Assembly: GCF_002939705.1 (NCBI RefSeq)
Contig: NZ_MDCB01000014.1
Location: forward strand, 46,585 to 110,584
Direction of reading: 5' to 3'
DNA length: 64,000 nt
From: Xanthomonas albilineans
GTDB taxonomy: Bacteria; Pseudomonadota; Gammaproteobacteria; Xanthomonadales; Xanthomonadaceae
Part shown: positions 7,954 to 19,428 of the stretch, one piece after another
How positions within the stretch are numbered: the stretch's first letter is position 1
Layout of the letters: each line of letters begins with the position of its first letter
Notes under the pieces: generated by a model
Told to the model about the DNA's origin: nothing
Databases searched by the model: none
What the model saw: the letters and a program-made list of their open reading frames with translations, nothing else
Made by a program: the position numbers and the translations under genes

Positions 7954-9462
7954 ATGCGCGAGACTTACGATGTGCTGGTGATCGGTGGTGGGATCAATGG
8001 CGTTGGTATCGCCCGCGATGCGGTGGGCCGGGGGCTGTCGGTGTGCCTGTGCGAGCGCGACGATCTGGCCGCGCATACCTCCAGCGCCAGCACCAAGCTG
8101 ATCCACGGCGGGCTGCGCTATCTGGAACAGTACGAATTCGCTTTGGTTGGCAAGGCGCTGGCCGAGCGCGAGGTACTACTGCGGCTGGCGCCGCACATCA
8201 TCTGGCCGCTGCGCTTTCTGCTGCCGCACCAGCCGCATTTGCGCCCGGCGTGGATGCTCCGCGCGGGCCTGTTCCTGTACGACCATCTTGGTCGTGGTCG
8301 CCGCACCTTGCCGGGCTCGCGGCGTCTGGCGTTGCGCACGCATCCGGTGGGCGCACCGTTGCGCGAGGAGTTCCGTACGGGTTTCGTCTATTCCGACGCC
8401 TGGGTGCAGGATGCGCGGCTGGTGGTGCTCAATGCGATGGATGCGGCGCAACGCGGTGCACGTATCCTCACCCGTACCTGCTGCGTCAGTGCGCAGCGCG
8501 CGGACGGCGTGTGGCGCGTGGGGTTGCAGTTCGCGGACGGTCGCAGTGAGCAGGTGCAGGCGCGTGCGCTGGTCAATGCCGCCGGGCCATGGGCGGTGCA
8601 GTTCCTGGACCAGGTGGCGCAGGTCGGGCACGACCATGCGTTGCGCCTGGTGAAGGGAAGCCATCTCGTGGTTCCGCGGCTGTTCGACCACGACCATGCT
8701 TACATCTTCCAGCAACCGGATCGGCGCATCGTGTTCGCCATTCCCTATGAACAGGACTACACCTTGATCGGCACCACCGATGTCGACTACCGCGCCGATC
8801 CGGACGCGCCGCGCATCGATGCGGAGGAAACGCACTATTTATGCGCGGCGGCCAACCGGTATTTTCGCAAGCAGATCGCCCCGGACGATGTGGTGTGGAG
8901 CTATAGTGGCGTGCGCCCACTGCTCGACGATGCGCAGGACAACGCCGCCGAGGTCACCCGCGATTACCTGCTGGAACTGGACGCGCGCAATGGTGCCGCT
9001 TTGCTCAATGTGTTCGGTGGCAAGCTCACCACCTACCGCAAGCTTGCCGAAGAAGCGGTGGACCGGTTAACCGCGCATGTCGGACGCAAGGCGCCGGCAT
9101 GGACCGCGCATGGCGCGCCGTTGCCTGGCGGCGAGCGGGCCGATATCGACGTGCTCGCGCGCGAGTTGCGCGCGGCCCGGCCATGGCTGTCCGAGGCCAC
9201 CGCACAGCGGCTGGCGCGCAATTACGGCACCCGTGCCAGCGCGTTGCTCGGCGCGGCGACCTCGCTGCAGCAACTGGGCGAGCATTTCGGTGCGGATCTG
9301 TACCAGGCGGAAGTGGATTATCTGTGCGAACACGAATGGGTGATCGAAGCCGACGACCTGTTGTGGCGACGCAGCAAGCTCGGCCTGCGCATCGATGCGA
9401 ATGGCTGCCAGCGCCTGATTGCTTATCTGCAACAGGCCTCGGCCAGGCTGGCGACGGCGTAA
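7954..9462 (+). CDS. glpD: Aerobic glycerol-3-phosphate dehydrogenase
   Basis: 502 aa from the ATG at 7954, preceded by GGAG. A GTG/ATG pair 13-14 codons upstream is less likely. An N-terminal FAD-binding Rossmann motif (VLVIGGGINGVGIARD) is followed by HTSSASTKLIHGGLRYLE, typical of GlpD. The length equals E. coli GlpD (501 aa). It oxidises sn-glycerol-3-phosphate to dihydroxyacetone phosphate and passes electrons to quinone at the inner membrane. It leads the glpD-glpF-glpK cluster, so uptake, phosphorylation and oxidation of glycerol are encoded together. Confidence 0.96.
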   Translation: MRETYDVLVIGGGINGVGIARDAVGRGLSVCLCERDDLAAHTSSASTKLIHGGLRYLEQYEFALVGKALAEREVLLRLAPHIIWPLRFLLPHQPHLRPAWMLRAGLFLYDHLGRGRRTLPGSRRLALRTHPVGAPLREEFRTGFVYSDAWVQDARLVVLNAMDAAQRGARILTRTCCVSAQRADGVWRVGLQFADGRSEQVQARALVNAAGPWAVQFLDQVAQVGHDHALRLVKGSHLVVPRLFDHDHAYIFQQPDRRIVFAIPYEQDYTLIGTTDVDYRADPDAPRIDAEETHYLCAAANRYFRKQIAPDDVVWSYSGVRPLLDDAQDNAAEVTRDYLLELDARNGAALLNVFGGKLTTYRKLAEEAVDRLTAHVGRKAPAWTAHGAPLPGGERADIDVLARELRAARPWLSEATAQRLARNYGTRASALLGAATSLQQLGEHFGADLYQAEVDYLCEHEWVIEADDLLWRRSKLGLRIDANGCQRLIAYLQQASARLATA

Positions 9463-9631
9463 ACACCCATGACGTCGATGCCATCGTCGTCTCGGGATGG
9501 TGTGCGACGGCTGGTCACAATGGTCGTGCGTGCGGTTTCCGCCGTGGCGCATGCTTCTGGAGGCAACCGTGGAGGTTGGCAGCGATGAGCACATTGACAG
9601 ACAGGACGCCGGCCATTGGGGAATTGCGCGC

Positions 9632-10450
9632 ATGAACCGGCAACTGCTGGGTGAACTGATCTCCGAGGCGATCGCGATGCTGATCATCATCGCCTTCGGC
9701 TGCTCGGTGGCGTGCATGTATGTGCTGTACGATCCCAGTCCCTATCAGCATGCCTATTGGGGTGTGTGCATCGCTTGGGGGCTGGGGGTGACCATCGCGA
9801 TCTATGTTACCGGCTCGGTGTCTGGCACCCATGCCAATCCGGCGGTGACGTTGGCATTGGCGCTCTTCCGTGGTTTTCCATGGCGCAAGGTGCTGCCGTA
9901 CTGCGCGGCGCAGGTGGTAGGTGCGTTCATCGGCGCCGGCATTGTCTATCTGTTGTTCGCACCGGTGATCGACCACTACAATCAGGTGCAACAGTTGACC
10001 CGTGCCGGTGGCGGCGCGGCCGGCGTATTCTTCACCGCGCCGGGCTTGGCGATCACGCCGCTGCACGCGTTGTGCGATCAGGTGATTCTGACGGCGTTGT
10101 TGATATTCGGCATCTTCGCCATCACCGAGCGTTACAACGAAGCCGCGCCCGGCGCCAATTCCGGAGCATTGATCATCGGCCTGCTGGTGGCGACCATCGG
10201 TGCTTCGATGGGCTATTTGGAGGCGTGGGCGATCAACCCGGCGCGTGATCTTGGGCCACGCCTGTTCGCCTATTTTGCCGGCTGGGATGCCTCGGCGTTT
10301 CCTGCCGTCGGCCATTACTGGTGGATCCCGATTGTCGGCCCGTTGATCGGTGGCGTGATCGGCGGTGCCGCTTACCAGACGTTGATTTACCCGTTTCTGC
10401 CGGCGCGGCTGAGGGAGCAGGAAGAAGACGTCGCTGCGCGCCGCAGTTAG
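9632..10450 (+). CDS. glpF: Glycerol uptake facilitator, aquaporin family
   Basis: 272 aa from the ATG at 9632. A GTG at 9569 with a stronger GGAGG upstream would add 21 residues, but the ATG start matches the family N-terminus (LGELISEAIAM). There are six membrane spans and two half-helices with the NPA boxes THANPAVTLAL and AINPARDLGPR. The Asp after the second box (NPARD) is the aquaglyceroporin marker. It conducts glycerol across the inner membrane by facilitated diffusion. It lies between glpD and glpK on the same strand. Confidence 0.94.
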   Translation: MNRQLLGELISEAIAMLIIIAFGCSVACMYVLYDPSPYQHAYWGVCIAWGLGVTIAIYVTGSVSGTHANPAVTLALALFRGFPWRKVLPYCAAQVVGAFIGAGIVYLLFAPVIDHYNQVQQLTRAGGGAAGVFFTAPGLAITPLHALCDQVILTALLIFGIFAITERYNEAAPGANSGALIIGLLVATIGASMGYLEAWAINPARDLGPRLFAYFAGWDASAFPAVGHYWWIPIVGPLIGGVIGGAAYQTLIYPFLPARLREQEEDVAARRS

Positions 10451-12043
<1,593 letters not shown>

Positions 12044-12155
12044 TTTGGTGTCCGCTGTGCGCTGTGCGCTGCAGGGCCGGGCGATACGTTTCTCGCCGGC
12101 CTGTCGCGTCGCTCAGGGTGGGATCTGGATTGTTGCGATGCAGCGTGATTGTTTA

Positions 12156-12182
12156 TTCGTGATTGCTATATTCATATACGAA
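12156..12182. promoter_or_regulatory. AT-rich segment with weak inverted repeat upstream of the fucose operon
   Basis: TTCGT (12156-12160) and ACGAA (12178-12182) enclose an AT-rich block containing TATATTCATATA. It lies about 160 bases before the first fucose gene, in an otherwise GC-rich 300-base gap. A promoter/operator is plausible, but the arms are only 5 bases. Confidence 0.3.
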
Positions 12183-12341
12183 CAGCCGGCGGCGGCTGCC
12201 TGCTATGGCATTGCTGTGCGCTCTGGCCTTATCCGATCAAGCCCGACATGGGCGGAGGCGTGTCATGCGCAACACCAGCAGCAATCGCTCCCGGGGCGTC
12301 GGCGGGCGCTGCGCCGCGAGTGTTGGCGTGCGCGCAGGTGC

Positions 12342-13391
12342 ATGCCAGTGAGCGCTGCGGCCGTCGAACAAGAGACCATCCCTGTCGCACAACGCGCGCT
12401 GGGGCGCAGTGGTGTGCACATCGCCACGCTCGGTTTCGGCGCCGCGCCGATCGGGAATCTGTATGCGGAAGTGGACGACGCAGTGGCGCTGGCCGCCGTT
12501 GCCGATGCGTATGTCGCCGGCATTCGCCATTTCGATACCGCGCCTTACTACGGCTATGGACTCAGCGAGCAGCGTCTGGGGCAGGGGTTGCGCGGCGTGC
12601 CGCGCGCCAGCTATACGCTCTCGACCAAGGTCGGGCGCTGTATCTACGACGATGCCGCGGCTGCGATCGGGTGCGAGGGTTTCGCCGTGGCCGGGCGCCG
12701 CGCCGAATTCGACTACAGTCGCGACGGCGTGCTGCGTGCGTTCGAGTCCAGTTTGCAGCGTCTCGGCACCGACCACATCGATGTTCTGCTGCTGCACGAC
12801 ATCGGTGGCCTGACCCATGGCGAGGCACACGCGGCGATGTTGCGGCAAGCGCTGGACGAGGCGTTGCCGACGATGGCGGAGCTCAAGTCCCAGGGGGTCT
12901 GTCGCGCGATCGGCATCGGTGTCAACGAAGAAGACGTCGCGGTGGAACTGCTGCCATTGTTTCCGCTCGACTGCGTGATGTTGGCGGGCCGCTACACCCT
13001 GCTGGAACAACACGCCGCGCAGCGGATCATGGCGCAGGCAGTGCAGCAGCAGGTCGGCATTCTGGTCGCCGGACCATACAGTTCGGGTCTACTGAGCGAT
13101 GCGAGTGGCCCTGGGAAGACCTACAATTACGCGCCAGTGGATTCGGCCACCCTACGGCATGCGCAGCGCCTATTCGCCGCCTGCGCGGCGTGGGGCGTGG
13201 ACGTGGGTGCGGCGGCGCTGCAGTTCCCGCTCGCGCATCCGGCGGTCAGTAGCGTGGTGGCCGGTATGCGCACGCCCGCGGAGGTGAGCAGCGCCGCGAC
13301 GCGCTTACGCACGCCGATCCCTGCCTCGTTGTGGCAGGACTTGCACGACCAGGGACTGCTACAAGGGCCGGTGCCGACGCTGTGCGAATGA
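12342..13391 (+). CDS. Aldo/keto reductase, probable L-fucose dehydrogenase
   Basis: 349 aa from the ATG at 12342. The open frame runs much further upstream, but through glpK antisense-like sequence. It has the AKR catalytic tetrad: Asp65 and Tyr70 in HFDTAPYYGYG, Lys96 in STKVG, and His in LLLHDIG. It belongs to the D-threo-aldose/pyridoxal dehydrogenase branch. First gene of the fucose operon, its stop overlaps the lactonase start (ATGA). In the Xanthomonas campestris pathway the first oxidation, L-fucose to L-fuconolactone with NAD(P)+, is done by such an enzyme. Substrate assignment rests on context. Confidence 0.88.
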   Translation: MPVSAAAVEQETIPVAQRALGRSGVHIATLGFGAAPIGNLYAEVDDAVALAAVADAYVAGIRHFDTAPYYGYGLSEQRLGQGLRGVPRASYTLSTKVGRCIYDDAAAAIGCEGFAVAGRRAEFDYSRDGVLRAFESSLQRLGTDHIDVLLLHDIGGLTHGEAHAAMLRQALDEALPTMAELKSQGVCRAIGIGVNEEDVAVELLPLFPLDCVMLAGRYTLLEQHAAQRIMAQAVQQQVGILVAGPYSSGLLSDASGPGKTYNYAPVDSATLRHAQRLFAACAAWGVDVGAAALQFPLAHPAVSSVVAGMRTPAEVSSAATRLRTPIPASLWQDLHDQGLLQGPVPTLCE

Positions 13392-14263
13392 TCGATGCGC
13401 ATGTGCATTTCTGGTCGTTGGCGCGTGGCGATTATGTCTGGCTGACGCCGGCGCTGGGTGCGCTGTACCGCGACTGTGGCCCGGAGCATCTGCTCGATAC
13501 GCTGGATGCCCACGGCGTGTCCACGGTGGTCGCGGTGCAGGCGGCGCAGACCGAGGCCGAGACACGGTATTTACTACAATTGGCGCGTGCGCAACCGCGC
13601 ATTGTTGGCGTGGTTGGGTGGGTGGATTTCGAGGCCGCCGATGCCGCCGCGCGTATCGGCGCGTTGTGCGCGGAGGGCGGCGGTCTGCTCAAGGGGCTGC
13701 GACCGATGGTGCAGGATCTGGACGATCCGCAGTGGCTCGCACGGCCGAAATTGGACGCGGCGTTCGATACGGTGTTGCAGCACGACCTCGCCTTCGATGC
13801 GCTGATCCGCCCACAGCACTTGCCTGCCCTGTTGGCGCGCTTGCAACGCCATCCGACCTTGCGCGTGGCGCTGGATCATGCAGCCAAGCCGATGATCGGT
13901 GGCTCCGGCTTCGATGCCTGGGCCGATGGTCTGGCAAAGTTGGCGCAATATCCGGGAGTGGCGTGTAAGTTGTCCGGTTTGCTCACCGAGTTGCCGGCCG
14001 ATGTCGCTGCCGATAGCGCGGGGCTGGAGCCCTACGTGGCACAACTGTTCGCCAACTTCGGCCCCCAGCGGGTGATGTGGGGCAGTGACTGGCCGGTGCT
14101 GACCCAGCGTGCCGACTACGGCACGTGGATCACGCTGGCGCAGGCGCTGGTCGCTGGCTATGCCGCCGGCCATGCCGATGCCGTGTTTGCCTCCACCGCG
14201 CAGCGTTTTTATCGTCTGTCCGATCCGATTGTTTCCCCCACGACCAGGAGTACTGCAGCATGA
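13388..14263 (+). CDS. Amidohydrolase family L-fuconolactone hydrolase
   Basis: 291 aa. The ATG overlaps the stop of the aldo/keto reductase, indicating translational coupling. It starts immediately with the metal-binding MIDAHVHFW (HxH), continues with VALDHAAKP, and ends with MWGSDWPVL, carrying the conserved Asp. This is the cog3618/amidohydrolase_2 lactonase fold. It opens L-fucono-1,5-lactone to L-fuconate. Relatives act on galactono- and rhamnonolactone, but the operon contains L-fuconate dehydratase, which supports the fuconolactone assignment. Confidence 0.9.
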   Translation: MIDAHVHFWSLARGDYVWLTPALGALYRDCGPEHLLDTLDAHGVSTVVAVQAAQTEAETRYLLQLARAQPRIVGVVGWVDFEAADAAARIGALCAEGGGLLKGLRPMVQDLDDPQWLARPKLDAAFDTVLQHDLAFDALIRPQHLPALLARLQRHPTLRVALDHAAKPMIGGSGFDAWADGLAKLAQYPGVACKLSGLLTELPADVAADSAGLEPYVAQLFANFGPQRVMWGSDWPVLTQRADYGTWITLAQALVAGYAAGHADAVFASTAQRFYRLSDPIVSPTTRSTAA

Positions 14264-14294
14264 CCATGTCATTGTTCATCCCCGGGATCCGCGC

Positions 14295-15041
14295 ATGAGC
14301 GGCCGGCTGCAAGGTAAGCGGTGCCTGATGACCGCCGCCGGCGCCGGCATTGGCCGCGAAAGCGCACTGGCCTGTGCGCGCGAAGGCGCGCAGGTGTTGG
14401 CCACCGACATCGATAGCGCGGCGCTGCAGCGCCTGGCTGCCGAGTCCAGCGCGATCACCACCCAGGTACTCGATGTCACCGACGCCGACGCGATCCAGGC
14501 GCTGGTGGCGGCGCATCCGACCTTCGATGTGTTGTTCAATTGCGCCGGCTACGTGCACCAGGGCAGCATCCTGGAATGCGACGCGTCCGCCTGGCGGCGT
14601 TCGTTCGCGATCAACGTCGATGCAATGTACTACCTGTGCCAGGCGGTGTTGCCGGGCATGTTGGCGCAGGGGCGCGGCAGCATCGTCAACATGTCCTCGG
14701 TGGCGTCCAGCATCAAGGGCGTGCCCAACCGCTTCGTTTACGGGGCGACCAAGGCCGCGGTGATCGGCCTGAGCAAGGCCATCGCCGCCGACTACGTCGC
14801 CAAGGGCGTGCGCTGCAACGCGATCTGCCCGGGCACCATCAAGACGCCATCGCTGGGCGAGCGTGTCAAGGCGTTGGGTGGCGACGAGCAGGCGGTGTGG
14901 AAGAGTTTCACCGACCGCCAGCCGATGGGCCGTCTGGGCGACCCGCGCGAAATTGCGCAGTTGGTGGTCTACCTGGCTTCTGACGAATCTTCCTTCACCA
15001 CTGGCCAGACCCACATCATCGATGGCGGCTGGTCCAACTGA
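14295..15041 (+). CDS. 2-keto-3-deoxy-L-fuconate dehydrogenase (SDR)
   Basis: 248 aa. Classical short-chain dehydrogenase. The coenzyme motif TAAGAGIGRESA is near residue 13, ATDID points to NAD preference, and NCAGY and the catalytic Ser-Tyr-Lys are present (MSSVASS, then FVYGATKAAV). The C-terminal TGQTHIIDGGWSN is typical. It oxidises 2-keto-3-deoxy-L-fuconate at C4 to 2,4-diketo-3-deoxy-L-fuconate in the oxidative fucose route. It begins 31 bases after the lactonase stop and is followed 25 bases later by the FAH hydrolase. Confidence 0.9.
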   Translation: MSGRLQGKRCLMTAAGAGIGRESALACAREGAQVLATDIDSAALQRLAAESSAITTQVLDVTDADAIQALVAAHPTFDVLFNCAGYVHQGSILECDASAWRRSFAINVDAMYYLCQAVLPGMLAQGRGSIVNMSSVASSIKGVPNRFVYGATKAAVIGLSKAIAADYVAKGVRCNAICPGTIKTPSLGERVKALGGDEQAVWKSFTDRQPMGRLGDPREIAQLVVYLASDESSFTTGQTHIIDGGWSN

Positions 15042-15066
15042 TTTCCTTTCTGCATAGGACACCTGC

Positions 15067-15924
15067 ATGAAACTCGTACGCATTGGTTCCCCAGGCCAGG
15101 AAATCCCCGGCTTGATCGATGGTGAAGGCCGCATCCGCGATCTGCGCGGTGTGATCGACGATGTCGCCGGCGAGCACCTCACCCGTGCCGGCCTGGATAA
15201 GCTGCGCGCGCTGGATGTCGCGACGTTGCCGATCATCGACGGCGCGCCGCGTTACGGCGCGGCGGTTGGCGGCATCGGCAAGTTCATCTGCGTCGGCCTG
15301 AACTATGCCGACCATGCCGCCGAATCTGGCATGGAAGTGCCCAAGATGCCGATCCTGTTCATGAAGGCCACCACGGCGGTGTGCGGCCCCAACGACACGG
15401 TGATCATCCCGCGCGGCTCGGTGAAGAGCGATTGGGAGGTGGAACTGGGCGTGGTGATCGGCGATGTGGCGCGCGATGTCAGCGTGGAACAGGCGCTGGA
15501 TCACGTCGCTGGCTATGCGGTGATCAACGATCTGTCCGAGCGCGAATTCCAACTTGAGCACGGCGGCCAGTGGGTCAAGGGCAAGAGTGCCGACACGTTC
15601 GGCCCGATCGGCCCATGGCTGGTCACCCGCGATGAGATCCCCGACCCGCAGAACCTGTCGATGTGGTTGGAGGTCAACGGCCACCGTTACCAGAACGGCA
15701 GCACCCGCACGATGGTGTTCGGCGTGGCCGAGCTGGTCAGTCACATCAGCCGCTACATGACGTTGATGCCGGGCGATGTGATCAGTACCGGTACGCCGCC
15801 GGGTGTCGGGCTGGGCCAGAAGCCGCCTGTTTACCTGAAGCCGGGCGACGTGATGGAACTGGGGATCGAAGGGCTGGGCCAGCAGCGCCAGGCCGTGGTC
15901 GCCCACCCGCGCGACGCCCGCTAA
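15067..15924 (+). CDS. 2,4-diketo-3-deoxy-L-fuconate hydrolase (FAH family)
   Basis: 285 aa, preceded by AGGA. The fumarylacetoacetate hydrolase fold is clear: FICVGLNYADHAAE, the metal-binding WEVELGVVIG, GYAVINDLSEREFQ, KSADTFGPIGPWLVT and ISTGTPPGVGLG. It cleaves the diketo acid to pyruvate and L-lactate, the last step of the pathway. Family members are often labelled ureidoglycolate lyase, which would be misleading here given the operon. Fourth gene of the plus-strand fucose operon. Confidence 0.92.
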   Translation: MKLVRIGSPGQEIPGLIDGEGRIRDLRGVIDDVAGEHLTRAGLDKLRALDVATLPIIDGAPRYGAAVGGIGKFICVGLNYADHAAESGMEVPKMPILFMKATTAVCGPNDTVIIPRGSVKSDWEVELGVVIGDVARDVSVEQALDHVAGYAVINDLSEREFQLEHGGQWVKGKSADTFGPIGPWLVTRDEIPDPQNLSMWLEVNGHRYQNGSTRTMVFGVAELVSHISRYMTLMPGDVISTGTPPGVGLGQKPPVYLKPGDVMELGIEGLGQQRQAVVAHPRDAR

Positions 15925-16175
15925 CGCGGCTTGCTGTTCGACGCAGCGGGGAGCGTGCGGCGAAGGTTGCCTGCATTGTCGCAGGCGTGCGGTGATGCGA
16001 CGTCATGTCGCTCGCTGGCGGGACACAACCTTCGCGCGTGCGCTCGCGCTGCGTTGTGCGGCGGCGCAGGTCGTGATGGCATCGCCCGCTGGGGTGGGTC
16101 TTCGTGGCTGCACACTTTGCCGATGGCTGGACTCGTCCAGCGTCGTTTTTCTGCCTTGTCGAGACCAGGATCCTC

Positions 16176-17495
16176 ATGAGCAAAATCGTTGCGCTCGAAA
16201 CCTTCGATGTGCGTTTTCCCACCTCGCGCGAACTGGATGGTTCCGATGCGATGAATCCGGATCCGGATTATTCGGCCGCCTATTTGTGCCTGCGCACCGA
16301 CGCCGACGATGGGCTCGCCGGCTACGGCCTGGCCTTCACCATCGGTCGCGGCAACGACGTGCAGAGCGCGGCGGTGGCGGCGTTGGCGCACCACGTGGTG
16401 GGGCGTGACGTGGACGCGGTGATCGGTGATCTGGGCGGCTTCGCGCGCAGTCTCACCGACGATTCGCAACTGCGCTGGCTGGGCCCGGAGAAGGGCGTGA
16501 TGCACATGGCCATCGGCGCCGTCGTCAACGCGGCCTGGGACATGGCCGCGCGCCGCGCCGGCAAGCCACTGTGGCGCTACATCGCCGAGCTGTCGCCGGA
16601 ACAGTTGGTGGCCGCCATCGATTTCCGTTATCTGACCGATGCGCTGACGCCGGACGAAGCGTTGGCGATGTTGCGCGCTGCCGAGCCCTCGCGTGCGGCG
16701 CGTATCCAGACCCTGCTCGACCAGGGCTACCCGGCCTATACCACCTCGCCAGGCTGGCTCGGTTATTCGGACGAAAAATTGGTGCGTCTGGCCAAGGAAG
16801 CAGTGGCCGACGGTTTTCGCACGATCAAGCTCAAGGTCGGCGCCAACGTGCAGGACGATATTCGCCGCTGCCGCCTGGCGCGCGCGGCGATCGGTCCGGA
16901 CGTGGCGATGGCGGTGGACGCCAATCAGCGTTGGGACGTGGGCCCGGCGATTGCCTGGATGCGTCAGCTTGCCGAATTCGACATCGCCTGGATCGAGGAG
17001 CCGACCAGCCCCGACGACGTGCTCGGCCACGCCGCGATCCGTCGGGGCATCGCCCCGGTGCCGGTGTCCACGGGCGAGCACACCCAAAACCGGGTGGTGT
17101 TCAAACAGTTGCTGCAAGCCGGCGCGGTGGATTTGATCCAGATCGACGCCGCACGCGTGGGCGGGGTCAACGAGAATCTGGCGATCCTGCTGCTGGCGGC
17201 GAAGTTCGGCGTGCGCGTGTTCCCTCATGCCGGCGGTGTGGGGCTGTGCGAGTTGGTGCAGCATCTGGCGATGGCCGACTTTGTCGCCATCACCGGCAAG
17301 ATGGAGGACCGTGCGATCGAGTTCGTCGATCACCTGCACCAGCACTTCGTCGATCCGGTGCGGATCGTGCATGGCCGTTATCTGGCGCCGACGCTGCCGG
17401 GTTTTTCCGCGCAGATGCATGCCTCGTCGGTGGACCAGTTCCTGTATCCGGATGGCCCGTTCTGGAGCGCGGATCTGGCCGCGCAGCGCGCTTAG
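16176..17495 (+). CDS. fucD: L-fuconate dehydratase
   Basis: 439 aa from the ATG at 16176. Enolase-superfamily enzyme of the mandelate racemase group. Lys220 (TIKLKVG), metal ligands Asp248 (AVDAN), Glu274 (WIEEP) and Glu301 (STGEH), and general acid/base His351 (FPHAGG) sit at exactly the numbers reported for the characterised X. campestris FucD. It dehydrates L-fuconate to 2-keto-3-deoxy-L-fuconate. A 250-base gap separates it from the FAH gene, so it may have its own promoter, though it is collinear with the operon. Confidence 0.97.
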   Translation: MSKIVALETFDVRFPTSRELDGSDAMNPDPDYSAAYLCLRTDADDGLAGYGLAFTIGRGNDVQSAAVAALAHHVVGRDVDAVIGDLGGFARSLTDDSQLRWLGPEKGVMHMAIGAVVNAAWDMAARRAGKPLWRYIAELSPEQLVAAIDFRYLTDALTPDEALAMLRAAEPSRAARIQTLLDQGYPAYTTSPGWLGYSDEKLVRLAKEAVADGFRTIKLKVGANVQDDIRRCRLARAAIGPDVAMAVDANQRWDVGPAIAWMRQLAEFDIAWIEEPTSPDDVLGHAAIRRGIAPVPVSTGEHTQNRVVFKQLLQAGAVDLIQIDAARVGGVNENLAILLLAAKFGVRVFPHAGGVGLCELVQHLAMADFVAITGKMEDRAIEFVDHLHQHFVDPVRIVHGRYLAPTLPGFSAQMHASSVDQFLYPDGPFWSADLAAQRA

Positions 17496-17513
17496 CGCGC
17501 AACAGATCCGTGG

Positions 17514-17545
17514 AGAGCGCTTGCCTGCCTGTGCGCAAGCGCTCT
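17514..17545. terminator. Hairpin between convergent fucD and mutarotase genes
   Basis: AGAGCGCTTG (17514-17523) and CAAGCGCTCT (17536-17545) form a perfect 10-bp stem with a 12-base loop, 19 bases after the fucD stop. The gene on the other side is convergent, so a bidirectional terminator is the natural reading. No T run follows. Confidence 0.55.
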
Positions 17546-17678
17546 GCGGCGGTGGTGTCGTAGGCGCGGTCGTCGCTGTGGCTTTCTGTTTACGCCACGC
17601 GCAGGCGAGTCGTGGCATGTGCGGTGGAAGCGTGCGGCATCGATGCGGCTATCTCCGCTCAGCACCGCTCCAGTAGTG

Positions 17679-18047
17679 TCAGCGCTGGCGTTGCTGTTCC
17701 GCCACGGCCGCCTGCAGCGAAAAGATCTGTAGCGCCTCGCGCCATTTTTCGCCGGGCGCGGAGCCGGGCAGTGGCTTCTGGAAGCGCCACATCAGTTCTT
17801 CCCAGGCTTGCACGCGGGGGTCGGCCGCATCGGTGGCGGCCTTGGCGGCGGGCGAGTAATCGTCGTCCACCTCCATCAGCATTACCAGGCGGTTGCCGCA
17901 GCGATGGATGTCCAACTCGCGGATCCCGGCCGCACGCAGCGAGGCGACGATTTCCGGCCATACCGTATCGGGCCGATGCCAACGTTCGTATTCGGCGATC
18001 AGCGTCGGATCGTCGTGCAGGTCCAGCAGATAGCAATGGCGGGGCAT
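17679..18047 (-). CDS. L-fucose mutarotase, RhaM family
   Basis: 122 aa. The RhaM (L-rhamnose mutarotase, DUF718) signature is present: YLLDLHDDPTLIAEYERWH, then IRELDIHRCGNRLVMLMEVDDD and WEELMWRFQKPLPG. It interconverts anomers of a 6-deoxy-L-sugar. In X. campestris the equivalent gene next to fucD acts on L-fucose. It starts 3 bases after the stop of the FucP-type transporter, so transporter and mutarotase form a two-gene operon convergent with the catabolic one. Confidence 0.92.
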   Translation of the reverse strand: MPRHCYLLDLHDDPTLIAEYERWHRPDTVWPEIVASLRAAGIRELDIHRCGNRLVMLMEVDDDYSPAAKAATDAADPRVQAWEELMWRFQKPLPGSAPGEKWREALQIFSLQAAVAEQQRQR

Positions 18048-18050
18048 GGC

Positions 18051-19358
18051 TCAGGCTCCGGTCGCGTGCGCACTGCGGCGGCGTGCGGTGGCATACAGCG
18101 CCAACCCCAGAATGACCGCGAAGCCGAGCCCCGGCACCGCGATTGCCCAGTGAATGCCGACATGGTCGGAGATCGCGCCCATCAGTGCGGTCAACGCGGC
18201 ACCGCCGATGATTGCCATCACGATCAGCGACGAGCCCAGTTTGCGTGCATCGTCGTCCAGCCCCTCCAGGCCCAGCGCGAAGATGGTTGGGAACATCACG
18301 GACATGAACAGACTGCTTGCCACCAGCGCGTACAGGCCGATCCAGCCTGGCAACGCGACTGCTACGCCGCACAGCAGCAGGTTGAGCAGGGCGAACCCGC
18401 CGAGCAGTCGCGCCGGCGCCAGATAGCGCAGCAGTGCCGCGCCGATGAAGCGGCCAGCCATGAACAGGACCAGCGAGACGGTGAGGAAATTGGCGGCGGT
18501 CTTCTCCGGGGTTCCGGGCACACTGTCCTGCAAGTAGCGGATCAGGTAGCTCCAGATGCCGACTTGTGCGCCGACGTAGAAAAACTGCGCGATCACCGCA
18601 AACACGAAGCGCCGGTTGTGCCACAGTTGGCCGAAGTTGGCCTTGCCGCTCGCCACGACACCTGCGGCGGCACGGGTGGTCGGGAAGCGGGTCAGCCCGA
18701 TCAGCAGCGCCCACAGCACCACGACAGCGCCGATGATCAGATATGGCGTCTGCACCGCCGTCGATTCGGTCGCGAAATAGGCCGCGCGCGCGGTCGGCGC
18801 CATCGTGGCCAGTTCCTGCGGCGTGTGCTCCACGCCGGAGAAAATGAAGTGCTGGCCGACCAGGACGCCGGTGATCGAACCCAGCGGATTGAAGGCCTGC
18901 GCCAGATTCAACCGCCGCGCCGCGCCGTCGGCGGGACCGAGCACAGTGACCAGTGGGTTGGCGGTGGTCTCCAGAAACGCCAGGCCGCTGGCGATGACGA
19001 ACAGTGCCAACAGAAACAGCCCGTAAGTGTGCACTTGCGCCGCCGGATAGAACAGCAACGCGCCGGTGGCATATAGCAATAACCCCAGTACCACCGCTGC
19101 CTTGTAGCTATAGCGACGCATGAACATCGCCGCCGGGATCGCGAACACGAAATAGCCCAGGTAGAACGCGCTCTGCACCAGTCCAGCCTGCAGGTCGGTC
19201 AACTCGAACGCCTTCTTGAACTGCTTGATCAGGATGTCGTTGAGGTTGTTCGCCATGCCCCAGAGAAAGAACAGGCTGACGATCAGGACCAGCGGCGCGA
19301 GTGCGGTACGGGTCGGATTAGCGGGCGCCGAGGTGGCGGTATCGCTGCTGTAGTGCAT
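18051..19358 (-). CDS. fucP: L-fucose/proton symporter, FucP family MFS transporter
   Basis: 435 aa from the ATG at 19358. A 43-codon extension would run through the operator-like palindrome. Twelve predicted membrane spans. The start of TM1 reads FFLWGMANNLNDILIKQF and is followed by LVQSAFYLGYF, as in E. coli FucP (438 aa). RYLAP and IFALGLEGL are also family-typical. It imports L-fucose with protons. It is divergent from the IclR-type regulator and shares a 360-base control region with it. Confidence 0.93.
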   Translation of the reverse strand: MHYSSDTATSAPANPTRTALAPLVLIVSLFFLWGMANNLNDILIKQFKKAFELTDLQAGLVQSAFYLGYFVFAIPAAMFMRRYSYKAAVVLGLLLYATGALLFYPAAQVHTYGLFLLALFVIASGLAFLETTANPLVTVLGPADGAARRLNLAQAFNPLGSITGVLVGQHFIFSGVEHTPQELATMAPTARAAYFATESTAVQTPYLIIGAVVVLWALLIGLTRFPTTRAAAGVVASGKANFGQLWHNRRFVFAVIAQFFYVGAQVGIWSYLIRYLQDSVPGTPEKTAANFLTVSLVLFMAGRFIGAALLRYLAPARLLGGFALLNLLLCGVAVALPGWIGLYALVASSLFMSVMFPTIFALGLEGLDDDARKLGSSLIVMAIIGGAALTALMGAISDHVGIHWAIAVPGLGFAVILGLALYATARRRSAHATGA

Positions 19359-19428
19359 GCCGCCTACCCCTCCCAAGGTGTGCTGCGTCACGGTCGAATT
19401 CGGGCCGGAGCGTACTGTGCTTGCGGTT

